Below are positions 17,256 to 23,996 of a stretch of 35,302 nucleotides of DNA, in pieces. The notes under the pieces were generated by a model that had not been told where the DNA came from, ran no database searches, and saw only the letters and a program-made list of their open reading frames with translations. The DNA is from Roseiarcus sp037446355 (GTDB taxonomy: Bacteria; Pseudomonadota; Alphaproteobacteria; Rhizobiales; Beijerinckiaceae). Positions within the stretch are counted from its first letter, which is position 1. Each line of letters opens with the position of its first letter. A program made the translations under genes and the position numbers. Location: the NCBI GenBank assembly GCA_037446355.1, contig JBBIIT010000038.1, positions 1-35,302 of the forward strand, written 5' to 3'.

Positions 17256-18319
17256 CCCGCGCTTTCGACCACGAACCGGGCCGTTCGCGCGGAAAGGTCG
17301 TCGACGTATGCGCCGACGTCGCCGTCGAAATCGGCCTTAACCCGACGGCGCAGGAACGGATTGGCGCCGAGCGCTTCGCCCAGCGAGCGGCCGGCGAGAA
17401 TCGCGGCGAGAAGTTCGCTCTCGGGAGGCGCTATCGCGCCGGCGGCGGCCGCGCGCGCGAGATAGGGCGCCGCCTCGGTCGCCTCCATCAGCGGGCAGTC
17501 CTCCGCCTCCACGCTTTCGGCGGCTTGGGTCGCCTCGATCGCATCGAACGAAACAATATAAGTCTGGTCCTGACCGGCGACGCGGGTCAGTATTGCCGCG
17601 CCTAGCGGACTGCCGGCAAAGGCGTGGACATCGGCGGCGTGGGTCGGCGGCGCTTCGGCGAACGCCGCTTCCAATTCGGCCGCTGTCGGTCGCCGGCCGA
17701 ACTCGCCGTTCATCGCGACCTTTAGCGCCTTCAAAAACCCGTTGGCCGATTTCAGCGTGTTGACGCCGACCGCCTCGTCGCCAACCAGCCATTCCTTAGG
17801 GCAAAGACCGAGCCGCAGCACCTCGGCATAAGGCCGGTTGGAAGCATCGAGGCATTTGAGAATGCGGTTGGAGAGTTCGAACATTTCCGGGCCGGCCCGA
17901 AACCGCCGCAAAAGCGTCGGGCCGCCAACCAGGGCCTTCCATGCGGAAAGCGCGCCCTCGCGCTTTGGCGGGCAGGGGCCTTCCGCACGGCTTTTGACCA
18001 GCGCGGCTAAGTTCTCCGCCGAACTCGGCTCGCCGCGGCGCGATTGGATCGGCCGGTCGAGCACCTGATCGAAATAGAAATCCGCCGCTTCGTCCGCGCC
18101 GTGCGGCGGCGTATAGGCCCAGGTTCCAACCAGTTCATTTGCGTAGCGCCCGTTCGCGGCCAGGCTGCGCCGGATTCGCTCATACAAGGAGAACGGCTTG
18201 ATCTCGATCCGCTGCGAATCCGACGGTGCGATGTCGTCGCCATTGACCAAATGAGCCAGATGCCCGGCAAAACAGGCAACGATGTCTCGACCTTTTCCCG
18301 ACGCTGGCGTTGCGCACAT
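17246..18319 (-). CDS. Unknown protein, first gene of the four-gene operon
   Basis: 357 residues from ATG 18319 (MCATPASGKG), which has GGAA about ten bases upstream. Longer versions from GTG 18403 or TTG 18430 are open but have poor ribosome sites. The protein looks soluble and mainly helical, with no signal peptide or membrane span. Notable stretches are FSLYERIRRSLAANGRYANE near the N-terminus, a central Cys-containing segment (RLGLCPKEWLVG), and a C-terminal EALGANPFLRRR. I recognise no family. Position suggests it belongs with the small protein, the Lon-like protein and the periplasmic protein that follow. It diverges from tssB. Confidence 0.72.
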   Translation of the reverse strand: MCATPASGKGRDIVACFAGHLAHLVNGDDIAPSDSQRIEIKPFSLYERIRRSLAANGRYANELVGTWAYTPPHGADEAADFYFDQVLDRPIQSRRGEPSSAENLAALVKSRAEGPCPPKREGALSAWKALVGGPTLLRRFRAGPEMFELSNRILKCLDASNRPYAEVLRLGLCPKEWLVGDEAVGVNTLKSANGFLKALKVAMNGEFGRRPTAAELEAAFAEAPPTHAADVHAFAGSPLGAAILTRVAGQDQTYIVSFDAIEATQAAESVEAEDCPLMEATEAAPYLARAAAAGAIAPPESELLAAILAGRSLGEALGANPFLRRRVKADFDGDVGAYVDDLSARTARFVVESAGRP

Positions 18320-18413
18320 CGCGAAAGCTTTCCAAGGTCCGCAATAATCGGGCGCGGGCGGCGACCGGCCGGTCGCGCCGTCTCGACCGGGGATATCTGT
18401 CACACCAAAGGTT

Positions 18414-18429
18414 TGGCAGGCAAGTCGCA
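18414..18429 (+). promoter_or_regulatory. Possible sigma-54 promoter upstream of tssB
   Basis: TGGCAGGCAAGTCGCA matches the sigma-54 consensus TGGCACG-N4-TTGCA at all but two positions and keeps the essential GG-N10-GC spacing. The predicted start would be near 18441, leaving a 138-base leader to tssB. It overlaps the possible long N-terminus of the divergent gene. No activator gene of the NtrC type is seen in the window, so this is tentative. Confidence 0.35.
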
Positions 18430-18446
18430 AAACCTTCTGTCGTCGG

Positions 18447-18456
18447 CGTCCCGTAA
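18447..18456 (+). promoter_or_regulatory. CGTCCCGTAA motif upstream of tssB
   Basis: Variant of the locus motif (CGTCCCGTAA), identical over ten bases to the copy before the Gly-rich gene at 21467. It ends 122 bases before the tssB ATG, almost the same distance as the exact copies before vgrG (121) and the ompA-like gene (123). Confidence 0.5.
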
Positions 18457-18508
18457 TGTCTCAAACGTGGCGCGCCCGAAACCGCGTGCTTGCGCGCTGC
18501 AGGGCCTG

Positions 18509-18536
18509 TTGCGCTCCTGCGGCGTTCCACTATGCT
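18509..18536 (+). promoter_or_regulatory. Candidate sigma-70 promoter for tssB
   Basis: TTGCGC (18509-18514) and TATGCT (18531-18536) are separated by 16 bases. Start would be near 18543, 36 bases before the tssB ATG. Only three of six -35 bases match, so it competes with the sigma-54-like site upstream. Confidence 0.35.
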
Positions 18537-18578
18537 GCCCGCCGGGCTGAGCTCAATAGACTTCGGGAGACTAAGGAC

Positions 18579-19115
18579 ATGGCCTCGAACAGCAATTCCG
18601 GTCAGAAATTCATCTCTCGCAATCGCAAACCCAGAGTTCACATAACCTACGAAGATCCCTACGACGCGGAGCGGCAAGTCGAGTTGCCGTTCGTCATGGG
18701 CGTGATGGCCGATCTTTCCGGCAATTCTTCGGCTGTCGCCAAGCCTGAAATCAACGATCGCGCCTTCATGGACATCGACATGGACAATTTCGACAAGCGC
18801 ATGGCCGCGATTGAGCCGGGCGTATCGATGAAGGTGCCGAACAAGCTAGGCGGCGAGGGCGGCGACAAACTCTCCGTCAACATGAAGTTCAGCAAGATGG
18901 AGGACTTCGCGCCCGCGGCGATCGCCCGTCAGGTTCCGGCGATGGCCAAATTGTTGAGCGCGCGCGAGCAACTCTCCAACCTGCTGAAATACATGGACGG
19001 CAAAGTGGCCGCCGAGGATGCGCTGAAGAAGCTGCTCGCCGATCCGCAGTTGATGGCCGCGATGCAGCAAAAACTGAACGCCAAGCCGTCGAACGACGGC
19101 TCGGCCGACTCCTGA
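18579..19115 (+). CDS. tssB: T6SS contractile sheath small subunit TssB
   Basis: 178 residues. ATG 18579 is chosen over upstream starts because GGGAG lies nine bases before it and it gives the family N-terminus MASNSNSGQKFISRNRKPRV. The conserved core HITYEDPYDAERQVELPFVMGVMADL is visible in two parts around residues 21-48, followed by the FMDIDMDNFDKRM motif. TssB (VipA) and TssC (VipB) form the helical sheath that contracts to drive the Hcp tube; TssB supplies the helix recognised by neighbouring TssC. tssC starts 16 bases downstream with its own ribosome site (GAGGGGG). First gene of the second structural operon. Confidence 0.96.
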   Translation: MASNSNSGQKFISRNRKPRVHITYEDPYDAERQVELPFVMGVMADLSGNSSAVAKPEINDRAFMDIDMDNFDKRMAAIEPGVSMKVPNKLGGEGGDKLSVNMKFSKMEDFAPAAIARQVPAMAKLLSAREQLSNLLKYMDGKVAAEDALKKLLADPQLMAAMQQKLNAKPSNDGSADS

Positions 19116-19131
19116 AAGAGGGGGACGCGCA

Positions 19132-20622
19132 ATGGCTACCGAAAAAGCACAGCAAGCCGCCTCGGGACAGACGTTCGCCGAGGCCGACGAGTTTGCGGCC
19201 CTGCTCAAACAGAACTTCAAGCCGCGAAGCGAACGCGCGGCGAGCGAGGTCGAGAACGCCGTGCAGACCTTGGTCACGCAGGCGCTTGCCGATTCCAGCC
19301 TTGTCAAAGGCGACGTGATCGACACGATCGAGGAAATGATCGCGCGGCTCGACGAGAAACTATCCGAGCAGATGAACGAGGTTCTGCACGCGCCGGAATT
19401 CCAACAGCTCGAAAGCGCCTGGCGCGGCATTCACTATCTGGTCTTCAATTCCGAGACCGACGCGACGCTGAAAATCCGCTTCATGAACGTCGGCAAGAGC
19501 GAACTCTACCGCAATCTGAAGCTTTATCCCGGCGCGCGCTGGGATCAGAGCCCGCTATTCAAGAGAATATACGAAAGCGAGTTCGGCCAGTTGGGCGGCG
19601 AGCCCTATGGCGCCTTGGTGGCGGACTACCATTTCAGCCATACTCCGACGGATGTGCAGCTTCTGCGCGACCTCTCCAAGATTTCCTCGGCGGCGCTGGC
19701 GCCGCTGATGACCGGCGCTGACCCCAATCTGCTTGGCATGGATTCCTGGACCGAGCTGATGAATCCACGCGACATCGGTAAACTGATGGACACTCCCGAC
19801 TACGCCGCCTGGAAGGGTCTGCGCGATGCGGTCGACAGCCGATACGTAGGGCTGTGCATGCCGCGGGTGCTGGCGCGCCTGCCCTATGGCGCCAAGTCCG
19901 AACCGGTCGAAGAATTTGCTTTCGAAGAGGACACCGATGGCCATAAGGGCGATAAGTATGGCTGGATGAACGCCGCCTATGCGATGGCGGCCAATATCAA
20001 TCGCGCCTACAAGGAATACGGTTGGACGGTTCGCATCCGCGGCGTCCAGTCGGGCGGAGAGGTCATCAACCTGCCGACCCACACGTTCCCGACCGACGAC
20101 GGCGGTGTCGATCTGAAGTGCCCGACCGAAATCGCGATCACCGATCGGCGCGAGGCGGAACTCTCCAAGGCGGGGTTGATCTCGATCATCCATCGCAAGA
20201 ACACTGACAAAGCCGCATTCATCGGCGCGCAGTCGCTGTACAAGCCGAAGCTCTACGACAAACCGGAAGCGACCGCCGCCGACAACCTATCGGCCCGCAT
20301 CCCCTACATGTTCGCGGTCTCGCGCTTTGCCCACTATCTCAAGTGCATGGTTCGCGACAAGATCGGCTCCACCAAGGAGAAGGAGCAGCTCGAGAAGTGG
20401 CTGAACGAGTGGATCACGCTCTACGTCGACGGCGACCCGAAGAACTCCAGCGAAGAGGTCAAGGCGCGCTTCCCGCTGGCCGCCGCCAAGGTCACAGTCG
20501 TCGCGGACGAGGAGAACCCGGGGTACTACGCCGCCAACTTCTATCTACGTCCGCACTTCCAACTCGAGGGTATGGACATCGGGATGAGCCTCGTCTCGAA
20601 GGTTCCGGCCGAAGTGAAATAA
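19132..20622 (+). CDS. tssC: T6SS contractile sheath large subunit TssC
   Basis: 496 residues, full length. Family landmarks are QLESAWRGIHYLVFNSETD in the N-terminal half, LLGMDSWTELMNPRDIGK, CMPRVLARLPYG, and near the C-terminus ARIPYMFAVSRFAHYLKCM. The C-terminal part carries the ClpV-interacting sheath surface in this family. It partners with TssB immediately upstream. After the stop come 134 bases that contain the CAGACCGTAA motif before hcp1, so hcp1 probably has its own promoter as well as readthrough from tssBC. Confidence 0.97.
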   Translation: MATEKAQQAASGQTFAEADEFAALLKQNFKPRSERAASEVENAVQTLVTQALADSSLVKGDVIDTIEEMIARLDEKLSEQMNEVLHAPEFQQLESAWRGIHYLVFNSETDATLKIRFMNVGKSELYRNLKLYPGARWDQSPLFKRIYESEFGQLGGEPYGALVADYHFSHTPTDVQLLRDLSKISSAALAPLMTGADPNLLGMDSWTELMNPRDIGKLMDTPDYAAWKGLRDAVDSRYVGLCMPRVLARLPYGAKSEPVEEFAFEEDTDGHKGDKYGWMNAAYAMAANINRAYKEYGWTVRIRGVQSGGEVINLPTHTFPTDDGGVDLKCPTEIAITDRREAELSKAGLISIIHRKNTDKAAFIGAQSLYKPKLYDKPEATAADNLSARIPYMFAVSRFAHYLKCMVRDKIGSTKEKEQLEKWLNEWITLYVDGDPKNSSEEVKARFPLAAAKVTVVADEENPGYYAANFYLRPHFQLEGMDIGMSLVSKVPAEVK

Positions 20623-20665
20623 TTCTTTGGCAGGTTGCGGCTGTCGGATGGCAAAGGGTGGCGGC

Positions 20666-20675
20666 CAGACCGTAA
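20666..20675 (+). promoter_or_regulatory. CAGACCGTAA motif upstream of hcp1
   Basis: Exact CAGACCGTAA, preceded by GGC and followed by GCC. It ends 81 bases before the hcp1 ATG, inside the 134-base tssC-hcp1 gap. A nine-base TTTGGCAGG at 20626-20634 is shared with the tssB upstream region (18412-18420). Confidence 0.6.
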
Positions 20676-20756
20676 GCCAATAGTCGAACCGCAGCGTTCA
20701 CGGAATAAGGCGCGAGCGGCCTGACAACTCAGCCGACAGGAACAGGAGAGATTGAA

Positions 20757-21242
20757 ATGGCTCAGGGCGATATCTTCCTCAAGATCGATGGTCTCGTCGG
20801 CGAGTCGCAGGATGACAAGCACAAGGACGAGATCGATATCCAGACCTTCCATATCGGCGCGGCCAATATGGGCTCGGGCCACATGGGCTCGGGTTCCGGC
20901 TCGGGCAAGGTTCATATTCACGACATGCAACTGACCAAGCTCGTGGACAAGGCTTCGCCGAACCTGTTCATCGCCTGTTGCAACGGCAAGCATCACAAGA
21001 CCGCGATGCTGGTGGTGCGCAAGGCGGGCGAGAAGCCGCACGAATATCTCAAATACACGATGCACAATGTGCTGATGTCGTCCTACACGGCCAAGCACGA
21101 CGGCGGCGGCACGATCGTCAAGGAATCTTTTTCGCTGAACTTCTCCAAGATCGAGATGGCCTATATTCCGCAGAACGCTGACGGCACCGCGGGCGCGCAG
21201 ATTCTTAAAACCCACGACATCTCAGCCAACAAGTCTAGCTGA
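20757..21242 (+). CDS. hcp: T6SS tube protein Hcp, first copy
   Basis: 161 residues. AGGAGAG lies seven bases before the ATG at 20757, a strong ribosome site suiting a highly made protein. The Hcp fold is shown by MAQGDIFLKIDGLVGES, LTKLVDKASPNLF and the C-terminal FSLNFSKIEMAY. A Gly/Ser-rich insertion (HMGSGSGSGK, about 42-52) sits in the loop region. Hexameric rings stack into the tube inside the TssBC sheath and can carry small effectors in the lumen. It is followed by a strong hairpin and differs considerably from the second copy at 22910. Confidence 0.96.
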   Translation: MAQGDIFLKIDGLVGESQDDKHKDEIDIQTFHIGAANMGSGHMGSGSGSGKVHIHDMQLTKLVDKASPNLFIACCNGKHHKTAMLVVRKAGEKPHEYLKYTMHNVLMSSYTAKHDGGGTIVKESFSLNFSKIEMAYIPQNADGTAGAQILKTHDISANKSS

Positions 21243-21266
21243 GCCGGCCGGACGCCCAACAGTCCC

Positions 21267-21290
21267 GCGCGACGCGCATGTGCGTCGCGC
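21267..21290 (+). terminator. GC-rich hairpin after hcp1
   Basis: GCGCGACGC and GCGTCGCGC form a nine-base-pair stem with a six-base loop, 25 bases after the hcp1 stop. There is no T run, so it is not a classical intrinsic terminator. It may block 3' exonucleases, keep hcp1 mRNA abundant, or weaken readthrough into the next genes. Confidence 0.45.
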
Positions 21291-21352
21291 AGTTCGAAGG
21301 CCCAAGGGGCGCGACCTGATTGCCCCGCGCACTCGCGATCGACAGCGCCCGT

Positions 21353-21368
21353 CGCCCCGCTCGGGGCG
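21353..21368 (+). repeat. Second hairpin in the hcp1 downstream gap
   Basis: CGCCCCG and CGGGGCG face each other around two bases (in practice a five-pair stem with a loop of about six). It lies between the first hairpin and the regulatory motif of the next gene. No T run follows. Confidence 0.35.
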
Positions 21369-21421
21369 CGCTCGGCCCAACCGGCCAATCGCGGGTCATG
21401 CGACGTATAGGTCGGTCGCAA

Positions 21422-21431
21422 CGTCCCGTAA
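21422..21431 (+). promoter_or_regulatory. CGTCCCGTAA motif upstream of the Gly-rich gene
   Basis: Same ten bases as the copy before tssB. It ends 35 bases before the TTG start at 21467, which suggests the Gly-rich gene and the cysteine hydrolase gene can be transcribed separately from hcp1. Confidence 0.5.
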
Positions 21432-21466
21432 GCTGCGAATGCCGAGTTGAAGATTTGGAGGCGAAG

Positions 21467-22012
21467 TTGAGCCAGTCGACAATTTACTACTCGCAGGAAT
21501 GGGCGATTTCGGGCGGCGGCAGTGTTGGGTTCGTCCCTGGTGTGGGACTCATGGCCTATTACATACTGCTGGTCGATAAAACCAATCATGTAATGTATAA
21601 TGGTTATCTCGCCGGCAGCGCGATAGGCGCGGGTCTGGACGCCGGCGGATCGGTAAGCACGTTTTCGCCGACGAGTTTCCATGTGCCGAACATGATGACG
21701 GCCTCGGATTTCGACAACAGCCTCTGCGGCATGATCGACGTCGGCTTCGGCGTCCTCCTTGGCGGGTCGCTCACCTATCTGACCATTTACGGCGTTTCGC
21801 ATTCGCCGAGCTTGATCGACACTGGCGGAGCCTTTGTCGGCTTGGGCGGCGGATTGACGCTCAGCCCGCTTCTGTACCTTTACGTCTCCGCGTCATCGGT
21901 CATGCCGGAGCCTGGATTCGACCCCAACGCCGCCGACGGCGGCTATACGCCGGCCGGACCGAATCAGAGCACGGACCCGGGCATGTCAGTTCAGCCCATC
22001 AACACCAACTGA
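21467..22012 (+). CDS. Gly-rich hydrophobic protein of unknown function between hcp and a cysteine hydrolase
   Basis: 181 residues from a TTG at 21467, supported by GGAGG five bases upstream (21457-21461). No signal peptide. Four Gly-rich hydrophobic stretches alternate with polar turns: SVGFVPGVGLMAYYILLV (19-36), GYLAGSAIGAGLDAGG, MIDVGFGVLLGGSLTYLTIY and GGAFVGLGGGLTLSPLLYLY. A Pro/Asn/Asp-rich tail (about 147-181) ends the protein. The pattern could be repeated beta-hairpins, or segments that insert in a membrane. No family recognised. Its place between hcp1 and the papain-like gene makes it a candidate effector, immunity protein or chaperone; the sequence alone does not decide which. Confidence 0.75.
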   Translation: MSQSTIYYSQEWAISGGGSVGFVPGVGLMAYYILLVDKTNHVMYNGYLAGSAIGAGLDAGGSVSTFSPTSFHVPNMMTASDFDNSLCGMIDVGFGVLLGGSLTYLTIYGVSHSPSLIDTGGAFVGLGGGLTLSPLLYLYVSASSVMPEPGFDPNAADGGYTPAGPNQSTDPGMSVQPINTN

Positions 22013-22230
22013 CGACTGGAGATCGTCCTCCGCGAACCGCGTCGAACCCTTGCTTCTGGCGGTTCGCTCCGCCCACCGGTCGCCATCGCAAGGCTCGGCT
22101 CGTTCGTTGACGGAGATCCGAACGCATCCCGCCGGCCCCGAATGCGGCAGGGACGAACGGCTTGGCCGCCAAACTGCGGTGTGAAGGGCTCCTCGGAGCC
22201 GCCAGCGGCCGAAATGCAGGGAGCAAGCTC

Positions 22231-22755
22231 ATGGGCTTTTCGTTCTATCAGGTCCCGATGGTTCAACAGGGCCCCAATCCGATTTGCTGGGTCGCCAGCG
22301 CGGCCATGATCCTGTCTTGGAAGAGCCAATCGTCGGTCTCCGTCGGCGACCTGATCGGCGCCGACCCATCCAACTCCAGTATTTCCAATCCGGCGACGAC
22401 GTGGGCCGCGATGCGGACCTTGCTGCAAAGCTGGAATTTTGTCACGGAGGCGCAGAACGTCTCGCCGAGCGCCGACTATCTCGAGCAGCGCCTACAGTCG
22501 CACGGACCGCTGCTGTTCAGCCATCAGACCGAGGGCTTTCCGTATGATTCGCGTTTCCCCCCATACACCTGCTCGCCGCTGGTTGCGCCGGGTTCGCACG
22601 CGATTGTCTTGACCGGCATGAATACGGACGACAACACCTGCAGTTTCAAGAACCCTTGGGGCAGCGCCGGGATCGTCGCGGTGCCGATCGTGCTTGAGGC
22701 GATCGAAACGATGGGGCAATTCGCGGATACCTTCCCGCTGGCCTATCTGCCTTAA
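22231..22755 (+). CDS. Papain-like cysteine hydrolase, candidate T6SS effector
   Basis: 174 residues. ATG 22231 is preceded by AGGGAG at seven bases. The N-terminus VPMVQQGPNPICWVASAAM carries the catalytic Cys19; His123 is in PGSHAIVLTGM and Asn141 in FKNPWG, forming a papain-type Cys-His-Asn triad. This is the pattern of the small AvrRpt2/C39-like papain fold family (about 170-200 residues). There is no signal peptide, so it could be loaded on Hcp or VgrG from the cytoplasm. Location directly before hcp2 supports an effector role. Substrate (protein or peptidoglycan peptide) cannot be told. A cognate immunity gene is not obvious unless it is the Gly-rich neighbour. Confidence 0.83.
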   Translation: MGFSFYQVPMVQQGPNPICWVASAAMILSWKSQSSVSVGDLIGADPSNSSISNPATTWAAMRTLLQSWNFVTEAQNVSPSADYLEQRLQSHGPLLFSHQTEGFPYDSRFPPYTCSPLVAPGSHAIVLTGMNTDDNTCSFKNPWGSAGIVAVPIVLEAIETMGQFADTFPLAYLP

Positions 22756-22843
22756 GGATGGCCACGAACCGTATCCGGCCGGGCAATTCCGAACGCCTCC
22801 CGCGCCGCGACGCGCGCGTCGATTCGATTGTCGCGAAGTGGGA

Positions 22844-22853
22844 CAGACCGTAA
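22844..22853 (+). promoter_or_regulatory. CAGACCGTAA motif upstream of hcp2
   Basis: Exact CAGACCGTAA followed by AAA, ending 56 bases before the hcp2 ATG in the 154-base gap after the cysteine hydrolase gene. Confidence 0.6.
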
Positions 22854-22909
22854 AAAGATCGGCGCGTTTCGGGGTGGCGGATCCCCCGAGCCGTCGCCAG
22901 GAGGACATC

Positions 22910-23380
22910 ATGGCCAGACGCGATATCTTTCTTCAGATCGACGGCGTCGACGGCGAGTCGCTCGATGATCGCAAGAAGAACCAGATCGAACTCGAGACGG
23001 TCTCGATCGCCGGGACCAATTCGGGCTCGCCGTTCCAGTCGACCAAGCCGAAAGTGACGCTGGCGCCGATCGAAGTCACCAAGCTGGTCGACAAATCCTC
23101 GCCGAATCTGTTCGGCAACCTTTGCAACGGACAATTGTTCAAGGCGACGATCAGCGTCCGCAAAGCGGGGGGCGAGCCGGTCGACTACTTGAAAATCGAA
23201 CTGAAGAATTGCATGGTCACCGCCTACTCGCTCAATATTCGCGACAACAGCCTGCCGGTCGAGTCGGTCTCGCTGTCCTACGCGCAAATTCAATACAGTT
23301 ACTGGACCCAGGACAGCAAAGGTTCGCTCGGCCCGGTAATCCAGAAATCCTACAATCTCCAGAACAATGTTTTGTCTTGA
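22910..23380 (+). CDS. hcp: T6SS tube protein Hcp, second copy
   Basis: 156 residues; AGGAGG lies five to six bases before ATG 22910. Start MARRDIFLQIDGVDGES, then VTKLVDKSSPNLF and SVSLSYAQIQYSYW, mark it as Hcp. Compared with the first copy the start and the TKLVDK core agree, but the middle and C-terminus differ in most positions and the Gly/Ser loop is replaced. It is therefore not a recent duplicate. The two may form different tubes or one may be adapted to a specific cargo such as the cysteine hydrolase encoded upstream. A hairpin follows before tssE. Confidence 0.94.
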   Translation: MARRDIFLQIDGVDGESLDDRKKNQIELETVSIAGTNSGSPFQSTKPKVTLAPIEVTKLVDKSSPNLFGNLCNGQLFKATISVRKAGGEPVDYLKIELKNCMVTAYSLNIRDNSLPVESVSLSYAQIQYSYWTQDSKGSLGPVIQKSYNLQNNVLS

Positions 23381-23400
23381 GACGGGATCCTCGCTAATCT

Positions 23401-23418
23401 GGGCGGATCGAACCGCCC
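23401..23418 (+). repeat. Hairpin between hcp2 and tssE
   Basis: GGGCGG and CCGCCC pair around a six-base loop, 21 bases after the hcp2 stop. No T run. It may lower expression of the baseplate genes relative to hcp, which is needed in far greater amounts. Confidence 0.4.
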
Positions 23419-23447
23419 GGCCATACCTCTGAGAATTGGGATCGACC

Positions 23448-23993
23448 TTGGTCGCTCGTCGCAATGATCGGCTAGCCCCGCCGCTGATGGCGGCCTTCCG
23501 CGCGGCGCACGAGCGGCGCGACGCGAAACAGGCGCTCGACTTGCGTGACGAGGCGGGCGATCGCGTGATCGCGGCGAGGCGGATCATGACACGGTCGCCG
23601 ATCACCGAGGCCGGGCTGCGGCGCGAGGTCGCCTCGGATCTGCTCAATCTCTTCAACACCACCAATCTCGGCGCGGCCGAGGATCTCGATGCGTTTCCCG
23701 AAGTGCGCCGCTCGATCCTCAACTTCGGATTTCCCGATCTGTCTTGGCGCTCGATCGACGAGAACCGGCTGGTGGAAATCGCGCGCGAAATCGAGATCGC
23801 GCTGGCCGATTTCGAGCCGCGCCTGGCGCGCGAAACCATCAAAGCGCGGCGCGATGCGGCGGTGTCCTCACATGATCTGAAATTACGCTTCCTGGTTGGC
23901 GCGGAATTGCGCGCGCGGCCAGTCAGCGTGCCGGTGGAATTTGTCGCCGAGGTCGAATTCGACTCCGGGAAGATCAAGATCGAACGGCTCTAG
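23448..23993 (+). CDS. tssE: T6SS baseplate protein TssE (gp25-like)
   Basis: 181 residues from TTG 23448, preferred because GGGA sits six bases upstream; a TTG at 23436 is the alternative. The gp25/lysozyme-like wedge signature is present: EVRRSILNFGFPDLSW followed by an acidic helix and RPVSVPVEFVAEVEF. TssE joins the TssF/TssG wedge and starts sheath polymerisation. The stop is three bases before the tssF ATG, so the two genes are coupled. Length is at the upper end for the family because of an N-terminal basic stretch (RRNDRLAPPLMAAFRAAHER). Confidence 0.93.
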   Translation: MVARRNDRLAPPLMAAFRAAHERRDAKQALDLRDEAGDRVIAARRIMTRSPITEAGLRREVASDLLNLFNTTNLGAAEDLDAFPEVRRSILNFGFPDLSWRSIDENRLVEIAREIEIALADFEPRLARETIKARRDAAVSSHDLKLRFLVGAELRARPVSVPVEFVAEVEFDSGKIKIERL

Positions 23994-23996
23994 CGC

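Noticed and set aside
20626..20641. Sigma-54-like site before hcp1 (TGGCAGGTTGCGGCTG)
   Set aside because: GG-N10 is followed by CT rather than GC, so the essential -12 element is missing.
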